A stretch of DNA of 64,000 nt from contig CANTFL010000279.1 of the NCBI GenBank assembly GCA_947650285.1, positions 62,001 through 126,000 on the forward strand, written 5' to 3'. How positions within the stretch are numbered: the stretch's first letter is position 1; every line of letters starts with the position of its first letter. The position numbers and the translations under genes were made by a program. The notes under the pieces are model-generated. The model was not told where the DNA came from. It did no database searches and saw only the letters and a list, made by a program, of their open reading frames with translations. Source of the DNA: Hyaloperonospora brassicae (lineage: Eukaryota; Oomycota; Peronosporomycetes; Peronosporales; Peronosporaceae). Shown piece after piece: positions 39,354 to 51,800 of the stretch.

Positions 39354-39990
39354 TGCGATACAACATTCAGCGTCAGTACCAGCGAGCAAGAGAGACGTTG
39401 AATGAGAGGCTCAAGATCACGATCCGAGATCGATCAGATCGACACAATGCGGACAGCGATCCGCACAACCTTGAGTGTGGGGCGCAAGTATGGATCTATT
39501 TGGATCTAGTAAAAGATGGATACGTCCGCGAGCTCGCACACATGTGGCATGTGATATTTCGAGTAGCTGGGCTATGCGCTGAAATATGCGGTTCGTTTAG
39601 AGATCACACGTAGACATATATATAGCTTCCGGTCGTGCACGTCTCCAAGTTAAAACGAGTGGTGAAATTTCGGGATCGACCGGATAGTGGATTGGTGGTT
39701 GCCAGTGGGGACTGCGTTGATTTCGATGAATTGCTCCTACCGATGATAGTTGTGAGATCGAGTGGGATACAGATGAATACAGAGTGGAGATGTTTTCCAA
39801 GTGTGATCGGGAAGCAGATCTCTTTTGAATCGAATACAGTAGCGGTGCCTATACCATTGAAAGGAATGCAGCGATCCGATTAGTATTGACGAAGCCGATC
39901 TGAACTGTGGTGCTTCGTTGCAAGAGGTTGATCGGAAGCGGGTGAGTCGAAATCGTTTGGAAGTGATACAATCGCACGAGGTGTAGGTCG
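38920..39990 (+). pseudogene. Integrase end and chromodomain, copy C
   Basis: From left to right are the end of the catalytic core (39036-39299), DLRRLRYNIQRQYQRARETL, the SH3-like part (GAQVWIYLDLVKDGYVRELA, 39470-39560), VSKLKRVVKFRDRPDSG, a chromodomain over a frame change, and an end near 39985 reading NRLEVIQSHEV. Stops after CGSFRDHT and elsewhere break it. It is nearly identical to copies A and B in the SH3-like part. Confidence 0.75.
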
Positions 39991-41586
39991 ACAGATAATG
40001 AAGATTGATAGCAGATGAAGATAGACGTACAAGAAAGTTGTATAAGGTGGTGGATGGGCGATATGAATTATATAGACGGCGACCGTGGATCGCAAAAATC
40101 CTATTGGAGCCAGATAGCTAAATTAAACGTACGAATTTATATGCAAAAAAACACAAGATAATAGATCGAGACGACTCTATATTGTATTATGGGGCTAAGT
40201 AATATAAACTAGCTATCGCACATTAAAGGGCTTCCCGAAAAGTCTTGGGATAGACATTACGGGGTGGTTTACAAGTGAGAAAAATACTGATGACTCTATA
40301 GATCCGCTGCATTTAGCTGTGGCGAAGCTGTCAGCGGACGGGAGCGATCTGGGCTCTGCATATTAACCTGGACGCCATTGTGTATTACCGTTAGCGATGG
40401 GAGGTGCAAAAAGAAGGGAACAAGAAAGATGTCCAGATCGCAGTGTCCTGCTATCATGCTCTGATGAATCAACCGAAGAAATTCTCATACCGAGATTCAG
40501 ATCATGATCCCCTTGCTTTCACTGTTTTAATAACTCAGCCAACTATACGTGGTTATTCGCTTCTCGCGGCAGACGAAGATCACATGCATGGATGCCCATA
40601 GGCACTTCCGGTTTCGATCTACGCACTAATAAAAAAGTGGCGAGCTCATAGATTCATCCTGTGCAGCAAAATAGATCGGCGCGATCTGTTAAAAAGCACT
40701 TTACTAGGGTTGAGAGGCGTATAACGCCTCAATCTCAGCCATATTAATCAATTCAGGGGCCCTTATTAGATTCGGGAGGGGAGGAATGACGTATCGCTAA
40801 CCTCGGAAATGGAAATCGTTTTGGTTGATAGAAGTAATGAAAGCGTTAGTCGACGCTCAACTCGACAATGCTTGTCCAGCTGAATCTTTGCGCCAACCAA
40901 GAAGTGATTTGAGCGGTAGATTGAGGCTTGTGGTCTCTGTATTCAATGCCTTTATCCTTCTCTGATATACCTTGACGCGAGGCAAAATTCCTAAATCTGA
41001 TGGTTTACGGATGGACGCGAGTTATCGGTAAAGTTGTCCTCGGTATGTCTCAAGACTCTCTGGAAGGAGCCACGCTGGATATCTTGGGCACTGCTAATCG
41101 ACCGTAGGCGGTTGGAATTTTATTATATAGAGAAGACCAGAAAATCCCACGATTATCGAAGAGGAGGACGATTCGGCCAAGCGATGAGATTCAGCAACAG
41201 ACGCATAAAGACAAGTAGAAGATCGCGATACAGATAAAGCTGCGAGGGTCGCATCTTCTCATTCTTTGGTTACTTCGTTTTGAGAGACATGCAGGGACGG
41301 AGCGGCTTAGCGACGCAGTCTTGACTTACCAAGCTTACGGGTAGGCAGAGACGCCTTAAGATCGTGACGAGCCTTATGATAGTGCAATTTCCTAGAATCA
41401 CTAGCCTATAAAGATTAGGATCAAAGCATAAGGACTGAGAGATTTTATTGATATCGAGATGTTAGTGTAAAAGAAGTAATCACGCGGAAGCATACGGCTA
41501 GGCAACGCGCACACCAAAACATTTGGAAACGAAGAATCCCCAAAAGAGGATTGATCGACGATAATTGGTTAGGCAATGGTAGGAAT

Positions 41587-42161
41587 AGTGGTAGAGTGGT
41601 GATCACACGATATTTGTGACCCCGACTCTCTAATGTCTCCCCGAATATCGACAATTCGAGGGGGTACTTTGCTTCCGTGATTTTTGCTTCCTTCCTCACC
41701 TTTTGTGTACGTCGATAGGGCGGTCTTCTCCCTTCCAAATGGACTCGTGGTTGTTAAACTTGACCAATTTTTGTAGTGGGGTAGGAGGTGATCGTTTGAG
41801 AATCTTCACACGACCACGGGAATGTTTGTAGTGTGCTCGATATGAGTGCCCTGATCACACCAATCTCGCCTTGTCTAATACGTATACACCTGATCGCTTG
41901 AAATTCTGACTTTTCAAGTCATCTCGCTATCTTGTACCTTGTCATATATGGTGTTGCTACGTCCGATCGCAGTTGGGGGGGTTACCGTGAGAGTCCTATA
42001 TCCGTAGTAAAACAATCCAGGCATATTACTTGATTAAAGTATGCGAGTGATCCTGACGTCATGTGGCCAGTTATTCAACCAAGAAGATAAGTAGGCACGT
42101 GTACTTTAGAGAACATTGTATTCTAATTTATGTGTCACTTACCAACCCAGAACTACCCATA
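41587..42161 (-). repeat. Mirror solo LTR inside copy C
   Basis: It is the inverted complement of 36097-36671. Its presence in both arms shows that the solo LTR was there before the inverted duplication. Confidence 0.72.
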
Positions 42162-42387
42162 TGCTTACTATAGGTTACGAATATGATGTAGCCTTATTGA
42201 ACGACGTAAAGCAATTCATGTAAGCCTGTACTAGCGGGTAGCAAATTGCGTGGTGTGGTTTGTAGACACCTGATCGATATGGCGTATGTGATCGTGATCT
42301 CTATCTAGATCGCGTCCCTGGTCGTGATCGCGTCCTTGGTCATAATCTCCATCGAAAATTGGGTCACTTAGCTTCATAATCCCCATT

Positions 42388-43416
42388 GATTAATGGAGCT
42401 ATTCAATTTTGCAACGTGAAATGGTTTCGTATCTGGTCACGTTCGTAAGACAGTTTGGATGACTCGAAGCGCAGATGAGCGGTAATAATGGAATCGCGAC
42501 CCAACAAAATGTCGCGCAACCGATCACTCTCCTCCGCCACGTCTGTAACGTTATTCCTTTTGGCCTCGACTTAATTAGCAATTCTACGATGCGGTCCCAA
42601 CTACGACGGAGCTTGGTTAAAGAGTGAATGAACGCCTTTGAAATCGACTACACTTTACAATTTGGAGAAGATCCGAAAGCACTTCGCGCTCGGTCACTAA
42701 GCGATCTCCTGTCTCGTCCATCTGTTTCCGAAGTTTAGCGATCTCGCGATTGGTCTACGCTTGCGCGATATGACGCGCTAGAGTGGCTTTTAAAATCTCC
42801 GATTTCAAGCGTGCGATCTCGGAGGTCTGGTCCTGTAAATTTGGCCAGATCTTCCAAAAACATCTCAGACCGATGAGATTCTTCCTCGTATCGCGTGAGC
42901 AGGTGATCGCGATTGCCTTGGACAAATTCGACGAACGGAGATGCGGAGGTGGAGAGCAGTTGTAATTCTTTTCCCAGATGATGGTTGCAGGCATTCTTCC
43001 GAGACAATTTAGGTTTATAGTCTCGTAGCGGTCCATAATCTCCGTTTGCTTCTTTTTATGGTTATAGAGCGAATCGATCGCTTCTCTTAACGATGCTTAG
43101 TCGATCCCCGATGACAAACCCAGGTGGAGAATGAGTTAGTTGAGCGGGCGCACTCGAAATAGAACGCAGGACGTCATCGTTGGTCACGGGGTAGCGACCG
43201 AGGTGGTATTTTTACCAATCACGTCATTATAGTTACCAGGGCGGTGACCACGGAGCGATCAAGCTTTTCCAGCACCAGTCTGGGTCTTTTGAGTAGGCAA
43301 GATTGTAGGTAACCAGAGCGACGATATCTGTAGTTGGTAATTCCGGAGGCGGCACGAGGTGGGTAGATCTATCGTTGGTTGTGGATGGAGTATATGATGT
43401 GGCGTGATCAGCCATG
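42388..43416 (-). pseudogene. Antisense ORF of family 2, copy C (broken)
   Basis: It mirrors 34843-35870, starting MADHATS at 43414-43416 with the same 60-codon first frame and the same later breaks. All that is said for copy B applies. The identical lesions show that the damage predates the duplication. Confidence 0.55.
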
Positions 43417-43979
43417 GCAAAAGTCTGAAGATCTATGAATATGAGTACCAACGACAAGATGCTAATGATGAAGAGATATATCGACATCGTTTGTAGCATA
43501 ACGTTGCAGAGGACGATTGTGGCTAATCAATCACAAGATTTTACCGTGGATTTGGGCTAGAGGCGGACGGATCGTCAGCGTCAGTTAATTTCGAAAGGGA
43601 TCTGATTGGAGAATACGTGCTGGATTGGGTGGCTCGCTATCGTGCACTTAAATTCAATAGATCTCGAGCTCGTTGGTAGCAAGGACGGGAAATGTAGTTT
43701 ACACCAGGATGATAACGTCATCGAAGATGGGTCTCAATAGAGGCCGCGATCCTAAGCCGAGGTCGTGATCCCAACGCGAGATCGCGATATAAACGCGAGA
43801 TTGTGATCCCAACATGAGATCGCGACACTGGATCCAGCTACGTACAAATTGGATGTAGACCACGCCAAGGTTCAGGAGTGGGCGGAATTGGTATGAGCCA
43901 CATAGATACAAGGGGACCATTTTCTGGGAAGGGAGACGCGTGGCCTTAGACGTCCATGATACAGATAGGCCTAGCGATG

Positions 43980-44547
43980 TGTGTTAGTTTTTGGGTTTCA
44001 TTTGGTTAGCACTAACCAGAGTTGAATTTTCTTTTAAGTACACATGTCGACCTCTCTTCCGGCTTCGATCATTGACCACCCAACGTCAAAGAAAGTTACA
44101 TACTTTAATCTAGTTATATCCCTCGATTATTTGGCTAGAGATCGAAGACTCTTAACATGAACCCCAACTGCGATCGGTCGCAGCAGAAAAGTAAAGGCAA
44201 AGAGTTCAAGATCGCAAGACGGCTCAAGTGGTCAAAAGGTTCGCGAATCAAGCATCTACATTGGACAAGGCGATCTCGTAGAGATCAAGTTGACAGATAT
44301 CGAGCAGTTACAAGTACACGCGCTATCGTGTGAAGGTTTCCACGCGACAACACCAATCTCAACCACGGTCAAGCTTGGCACCGACTCGAGTCCACCTAGA
44401 AGCGTGCAACTAGCCCCATCGACGGGTACACAAGGTGAGCGAAGCATAGAGCACGGAATCGAAGTACCGCCCCTGTTGCTCGGTCGTCCGGGCGCCAGTG
44501 AGGAGTTGGAATAGACTCCTCAAACGAGCGATAGCCGCTCCACCACA
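43980..44547 (+). repeat. 3' LTR of copy C (568 bp)
   Basis: It is the inverted counterpart of 33711-34278. It starts TGTGTTAG and ends CCACCACA. Differences from the other LTRs cluster in the last 100 bases (four substitutions near 44462-44512 and several in the last 25 bases). Confidence 0.85.
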
Positions 44548-46733
44548 ATATTGTGCAATGTTTGCTGCAGAAGATCAAGAATGTAAATACCCAAGCACAT
44601 TTGAGTTCAAAAACAGATCGCCGTATTACTGACGATTTGTCGTTGAATGAAATTTTATTAAAATTAACTACATGAAATTCAGTATATGATTTAACATAGC
44701 GATTCAAAGTGGTTACATGTGGTATGAACGCGCCTATCACGCGACCAAAACTACTTTGTTCTGTAAGTGTGATGTATTAGGATCCCATCCAAGACAATAT
44801 TTTAGGACTTGAGTGATTCTAGTCAGGATTTTTCTTTGTGAAATACCAAACCTAGCTCAGATCTTAATCCCAATACGCTTACAAGATTGAAGTTGTCGCT
44901 GGACCGACGATTTGCGTAGCAATCTCTACATCGCTTCAGGAGCGCCTGTGGAATACAGTTCAGACATGCACTCATTTATTTCGATACGTATAGACCATTT
45001 TACTCCCTCTTCGTTGAGCAAATCTCGTTTGACATCACCGCGTGTAGCTATGCGTAGGTGCGGCATATACAGTCTTTGCACAGAAAAGTAGATTTTGCTA
45101 ATATATGCTGTCGCTGCAATTCGCATATTTTATAGACGCCAGATTATTTTTGCGACACTTAACTATAACAAGGCACTGCTCGAACATTTCTATCCGAACT
45201 TTTTGTGCGTCTGCTTTCGTTCGTTCGCCACGGCTGAAGGACTCGTGTGGTCAACGTTGCTGTAGTAAATATATGGTTCAAGTCGGAAATGTAGTCAATA
45301 GAAATCAAAATGTAGGAAGTAGTAAAAAGCAATAATTTAGCGATCGTAACGCGCACGTGGTATCATCTTAAGGTCAAGTAATCATGCACATTTCATAGCA
45401 TCGAATAATACATTTTTTGCGTGCCGGGGGATCCTTATTCCAAATCGAAAGTCAAGTCGATATTCGGCAATGGCGGCGGGGTATCATTATTTAAATAAAG
45501 TATCATGAATATATGTGAAATGAAGAAGGCTTAACTCTCAGTTTTAATGTCAAATTTATAATTAGTGCAGTGCGTAGGGTAATATAATATAGGCCGAACT
45601 TGGGAGAATGATTAATTTTTAAAGTTACGCAGTTCCAATACGTAGCAATTTACGATACCGAATGCTAGGACGCCACGTACGTAACGAGTTTGCTTCACAC
45701 ACTTTTGGTTGCTTCATTATGAAACGTAAACTGCACAACCCGTCTCTCATTTGATGGAGTAGATCGAATTTTTACAAACATGTTTTTTTACTCTAACTTT
45801 CGCAAGCAAGTATTGCCGTTAAAATTGCTCATATGAGGTTATGTTGTTCCAAAGGAAGCTCAAGCCGGTTCTATTATGGACTTAAGGATTGCATCAACAG
45901 CGATAGTTCAGTTGTGGTTGACAGAATTCATTAAAATGGTGTTACTAGTGTGTTTAAGCTCCATAGATTTGTGAGCTCCGTATCATATGGTTAGGATTGC
46001 CTAAACGGCGCTAGCTCTTGTCACTATATTGTGAATAACATAATTGATTTTTTTGTCTTACGTTTCGAATTAAAGTCTAGTTTCTTAATACTCAATCCTT
46101 CGTTGTGCGTGGTGATTAAGTAATAGCCCAAACCTGCACCATGAAACCACAAATAATCTGCTCAAACGTAAGAGGCCCAAACATAATTTAATTGGCAGAC
46201 ACTATCACGATGAAACGATGTGTGCGATAAGGTGTTTGTGGGACAGCAGCTAAGGAAATTTCAATCTGAGAATCAAACAAGTTGCGTCCACACTTTTGTC
46301 AAGCGCTTTACCGACTTTATTGAACAACGCGCGTTGAGCTACCCATTATTTAATATCTTTAAACCGAATTCTGAAAAGACTCGTAAACTAGATGTCGTTT
46401 GGATGCATCGAATTATACTCCAGGATGAGTCGGTCCGTACACATACTTGGAACGCCTGAACTGGTATGGCGTACTTGCTGGCCTCTTACCGACACAATTT
46501 ACCAGAATGTCGATATTGCATTTGACACGGCATTGTAATATTCTATTTAATTCTGTCGCGTGATATGTTTAAACATGTTGTATCGCCTACAAAGGCGCTA
46601 CTTCAATGATTCTTACATTACAATTTAAACGAGAATGTAAAAGCTCTTGCGGTGTGATTACAAAGTACCAACGACTTCCTAATAATCTGGCACTTTCCAA
46701 TGGAAGCCAAGATTATTAATAAATGTAGAACAT
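44548..46733. other. AT-rich sequence, no supported gene
   Basis: Frames here do not exceed about 110 codons, and none shows a motif. There are no clear repeats. Confidence 0.5.
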
Positions 46734-48808
46734 TTATAGTTCCACACGCACCGTTTGATACGTACACACCCCTCCGAAATAGAGACCCCTCATTAAGTAC
46801 CGTAACCTTCCGAACTAGGTGCTGCACACTCATACATACAAAATGCCCATTAGAAATTATTTGGTTTGTACACACCCCTTCGTAATACATTCCTCTTTAG
46901 TGTCAGCACACAGCCTTGCGTATGAAATCCCCTCTCATTATCCGGAACACACCCCTATAAGTACCCCTTATATGGCGATATCTAGAATTTAAAAAATATA
47001 TAATTTGTGGATCAAGTATTGAGCATATATCTTACTGCATCTGCACAATATTAAGCTTTGCCACTCCTTGATACCACTTCTTACGTTCTTTGCTTTGTCA
47101 ATAGCTGATGATGCCTCGCGCTGAGGCTAATATCATGTCCTATGCTGTAGTCTTCCAATTGATTATACATGTGAGTAATTGAAGTCAAACGATTTAGTTG
47201 CTCAATTCACGTGCTTCTCGTCAGGCATCATACACCGATGTGTCGCTTCTGTATAACGATGAGTTTGCGTACATTTTCGGGGGACCCTTTAGCGAGCATG
47301 AGAGTGGCTTCACAACGTCAAGATAACATAAAGAATATATGGTGGCTGTAATTCGGAAATGGGGTTGTAGTCATGGCAGCATAACCGACGGATCCGAGCT
47401 GTCTGACGTCATTGTGGTTAATGACTTCGCTAGGCAAGCGACAACTCATTCGAATTAGTTTGGTATTGCGTCCATTAGGAATCCGACGATATGCTATTTT
47501 TAACGTGTTGTCCATCATCCGTCGCTGTCCTAGGCTCCGTGTTGCACTATTGTTTACGTCTTGCTATTGAATTATAGGTGCGGCCGTATCAAAGATATTG
47601 TATAACCGAACGCGTTTCTGTGGCACGCGCGTCAACGCTAAAATGGAAAAACGTGTACGTTGTTATCCTACGCAGGTAGTCATTCGCTTTACGGTATGAA
47701 TGTGATGCACTTGTCAATCGGTACAGTGCTCGTAATAAGGCTAAGGTATGATCCAATCTGTATAAGTCACTGCTGGAATCAGTAGTCTTCCGCTTGTTAG
47801 TCTAAGATCTCTGTGTTATAGAGTTTGTACCTTGGAGCGTACTTACTGGTCTGACGCCTCTTAACTTTTGCGGTATTCCTTTTTTACCAATGACCTCTGT
47901 CGATGAGTACAATGATGTATTGGGCAGCATCGTTGAAGTCGGCAGGAGCATGTGTCGCGGGACAGGACTATTTCTAAACACATTACGACGCACACCTTAG
48001 ACTTTTTAAACGTCCTCCTCTACATATCGGGATGAATCATCTATAGCTGGTTTCTCACACCACGGCTGCGCCGTTAGGGAGCATCACACGATATTTACTG
48101 CTGATTTGATCCATCTACGAATGCACAATAGCCATCCAATTCGAGCGGCTATTCGAGAAATGGAGAGTGACCAGATTTAAGCTTACTCCACTGCCGGCAT
48201 CAGCATGACTGTACTGCAACAGACGGGACCCCTTGTGCATTCATTTTGATGCACATGTCCGAAAAGTAATCGCATCGCAGTTTAGCACAAGTAAATTCAG
48301 CAGCATCGGATTAAGACAACGAAAATGATAAGTCCATTTGCAGCAGTTGTATAATCCGTTGAGTTTGTCCATCGTTAAAGGTGAGGAAATAAGACTGTGT
48401 CACCTTAGTATTACAGTTCGTGTCTAAAATGACAAATACAGACTTGAACCTCCCTTAAGTGTCATTACGACAATTGACAGAGGGGCTTCATGAAGTACCA
48501 CTTCGTACATGCTACGAATATGCGAGCTAAGAAGAAAGTCATGATGTGAGCTCTTTTTATGTCCTTAACCGATAAAGACCAATTGAGGGGTGTGTTCCGG
48601 ATAATGAGAGGGGATTTCATACGCAAGGCTGTGTGCTGACACAAAAGAGGAATGTATTACGAAGGGGTGTGTAAAAACCAAATAATTTCTAATGGGCATT
48701 TTGTATGTATGAGTGTGCAGCACCTAGTTCGGAAGGTTACGGTACAGAAGGAGGAGTCACTATTTTGGAGGGGTGTGTACGTATCAAACGGTGCGTGTGG
48801 ACCTATAA
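46734..48808. mobile_element. Inverted-repeat element with 223-bp arms, non-coding
   Basis: 46734-46956 and 48586-48808 are inverted complements of about 223 bp each with a few substitutions. The arms contain ACACACCCCT three times at irregular spacing. The 1.6-kb centre has no frame longer than about 66 codons. The overall form fits a non-autonomous DNA transposon with long TIRs. No target duplication is evident, so an unrelated inverted duplication remains possible. Confidence 0.65.
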
Positions 48809-51800
48809 ATCTCATAAATGTAACGAGGTCGCATGTCGGCTGATTAGCGATAATTATGTGTGGTACACACCAAGGATAAGATCTTAGAAATAGTAAAATT
48901 CCGAAAACATTACTAGTTGTTGGAGTCTGACGTGTGTCATCTACCAATTTCAAGGTATTTAAAAGGGACAAATTCGAGCATTAGTATTGAGATTACTTAC
49001 GTGTAGAGTAAAGCCTCCTTGCTTATAACAAAATTAAGGTTGGTTATACTTTTGGTATATAAGAGACAAGGGCCCTCTTAAGGCGTCTCAGGTCGATTAA
49101 AAAATTTCACGTCTTATTAAGTCTTATACTCCTGAGTACATTGTGCAGTCGATTTATTAAACCGTTAGGTCCTTCGAACAAGGACCTTAAGCTTCGAACT
49201 TGTTGACTTGTAGATTTGTGTTCTCTCAATGGACAAATTTGATCGTTGAGCAGAAAACCTTAATATAGCTAGGAGATGTACCAGCTCCTCTACATAAATC
49301 GCCAAACGTAATTCACTATGATTGTACGCTGATGAATCAGTCGATGATACGCGTTCGGATTTAATTTCGATCAGTACTAATAGAAAAATTTCACTGGCCG
49401 AATTTGTCTTGACCTCTATCATGTTTGTATTTCCAAACTACTGATATCCGGCATCGGCCGTCTGCAATTTCGCTATAAGCTGCATGAAGCTGGACAGATC
49501 GACACCGTCTGTACTAAACATACAAATCGCGTATATCACGCGACCTGTGGTACATGTTTTACCCAGAATCCCCATTGCATGCCCATTGTATAATGATAGA
49601 GCAGTCTCGAATCGTTAGCACCTTCTTCGCCCACCTTTATGGAAAACCATCGACATAAAACACTTATTTAATGGTGTCCGGCCGTCGCGAATACGCGCTG
49701 GGCATCGCGTTTACAAAATTTGAATTCTAGCTTTCGCTTGTTACGTCTTGACGGAAGACTTGCATCATTCACATATCAGTGAGAAACGTCTAATATTATT
49801 GACAAGTGGATATCTTGCAAGAATGTATGCAATGGGTAATCTTCCACAATTGAAGGGTGAACGGATATAAAATTTGCTCGCTGAAGACAGATTTATAAAA
49901 AATCTGAGATGGGGCGGCCCAGGCAGCTTTAGACGACGTGATATATATGAATCTTAAATTCCTACTAATTTTAATTAATGGATCGCAACGATAAATCCTC
50001 TTGCAGCGAAAGCACCTCGGTAGCTATGTAAGCCAACCTTCCGAGATCGCGCTATTGCGGTGTAAGGTCTTCAGCGTGACCCTTGCATTAGACAATAGGA
50101 CCTGGAGGCATATTCCATCCACCCTCAATTCTTGAATCCGTGCGTAGTGAAATGCTAACCACCAAATTATGTTGCGTTGCGCCGGGCGTGGTAGCCTTCT
50201 TGAAACCAAAGATCTATCCCCGTACACGCCCTTATCTGCTATTTATGTTTACAAATCGCCGTGTTCAGGATGAAAGAAACGTAGCCGGTAAGTTCCGTGA
50301 TTGTTGGGCGAGCGGATTGGTTAAAGACTTCGCTGCCACTTAGCTTCGAGATGATAAGTTTTTTTTGTCGATGCTAGCAGGTTTCAAATCGCACTTTGTT
50401 TGCAGTACCAACGTAAATATTTATATATTGGTTTATTTAATGCAATAACGGATAATGTCGAAATGTAGCGCTTTCTGGTAGTGACTGGTACCTAAAGCCA
50501 TGAAAGTCACATCGCACAGATGGTATAGATGCACCTGACGTGCACTTCTGATAAATGTACTCCAGGGGTATAAAGTAGGCTTAAATGATTTAGTGACGAG
50601 TGCAACACCATATAGCAACCTCATATCGTATTGACTTATCAATTAGACTCTTTTCTAGTTGCCCAAAGCTTGTCTTAGGACATCATACAAGGAGTCTCCT
50701 AATAACGCGTGGTGACTAGCAAACTTGTTGTAATCGTAGTGGTTGCAAATCGCGGCCTATGAGATAATAATGTCAGATTACAATATAGGAGACAGCAATG
50801 CATCAATGCGACCAGAGCTTCTATCGTAACCACACTGGTATGCATCATATTGTACCGCTGTAGATCGCAAAAAACTATTCCCCTTTATACTAATTGAGGT
50901 TTTAATGTTATGCTACTGTTCAAGGATGATGTCGCATGCCTGCATGCTACTGCTCAATCGAAGCACCTCTAATGTATTCAATGAACAATTCCTTATCAAT
51001 TAAGCAGTGCATGCTCCAATATCTGCTTTAACACAACTAATTAAAAAAACAAAAATATTATGGATCAGGCCGACTGTGAAATTCTGAAAACAAAGGAATC
51101 AAATGAAACAAATAATTCGTCTGCTAGTACCATGCGTTCGGAAGCACCCAAAGAAGTGTCGTTAGTGGAGATTATTTTAGACATTTATGGTTCCATCAAA
51201 TAGGAATGGCACCCAGTATTTGTTTTAGAAAAATTAACTGGAAGCAACGCTCATGCTAGATAGTGATTTATTGAATCGGTTGTAGTAAAAAACTACACAA
51301 AATGTCTTGGTCTCACTTGATAACGTTAGTGTTTTTTATACCTCTGGCAAATGAAAGATCAAGCCTAATACTAAATCCGCATTCTGATTAATAATTCAGC
51401 ATTGTCTGCTAAGCGTGAAACTTTTCAAGCAATGAAAGTCGCAGAACCTGTATACGATCGTCTTGTTTTATGCTGGTATTTTGTTTTCCAAATCTTTGAA
51501 ATTGATGCGGAATCTACAGTTTACATGGTAATATGAAGCAAGATCATGGCATAATAAAGTTATTCATCATGAAAAAACATGTACTAAATAGGAGCTGTCT
51601 AGAGTGACATTGTGATTTTACAACAAAATTTTTAAAATTATTCTGAAGACCAGAGTACAGCCCGTCTAAGTTAGAGATGTGTCATTATGTATTTGCGAAA
51701 TCAAACATAGTAGCCGTCTTATATTGTCTTCCTAAACTTTCAGTATTTGATCTTCTCGAACTCGATTCGTGTAGCTATCTCATTTACATATTAAAATGCA

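Larger units (their letters stand above)
33711..44547. repeat. 10.8-kb near-perfect palindrome (copies B and C)
   Basis: 33711-38904 is the inverted complement of 39354-44547. Matching landmarks always have coordinates summing to 78258 (for example 33744 with 44514, 35293 with 42965, 38375 with 39883), so no net indel separates the arms over 5.19 kb. Scattered substitutions are visible at residue level, such as LESRDHKYR versus LESRGHKYR. The 449-bp loop belongs to copy C. The arms are too similar to be independent insertions. Confidence 0.9.
38917..44547 (+). mobile_element. Truncated gypsy family 2 copy C
   Basis: In plus orientation, copy C contains the end of the integrase core, SH3-like part, chromodomain, the region with the antisense frame on the minus strand, and a 3' LTR ending at 44547. 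It is the inverted duplicate of copy B plus about 430 bp more integrase. No 5-bp duplication could be matched between its right flank (ATATT) and either possible partner. Confidence 0.82.

Noticed and set aside
22052..44552. Target duplication flanking the whole family 2 island
   Set aside because: The left flank reads AAGAT and the right flank ATATT, which do not match.
46730..46960. ACACACCCCT repeats as telomeric sequence
   Set aside because: There are only three copies per arm at irregular spacing inside inverted repeats, not a tandem array.
48652..48971. Frames of 63 and 104 codons at the right arm
   Set aside because: They are translations of the inverted-repeat arm and recur at 46618-46890. 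There is no protein-like conservation between the arms beyond DNA identity.
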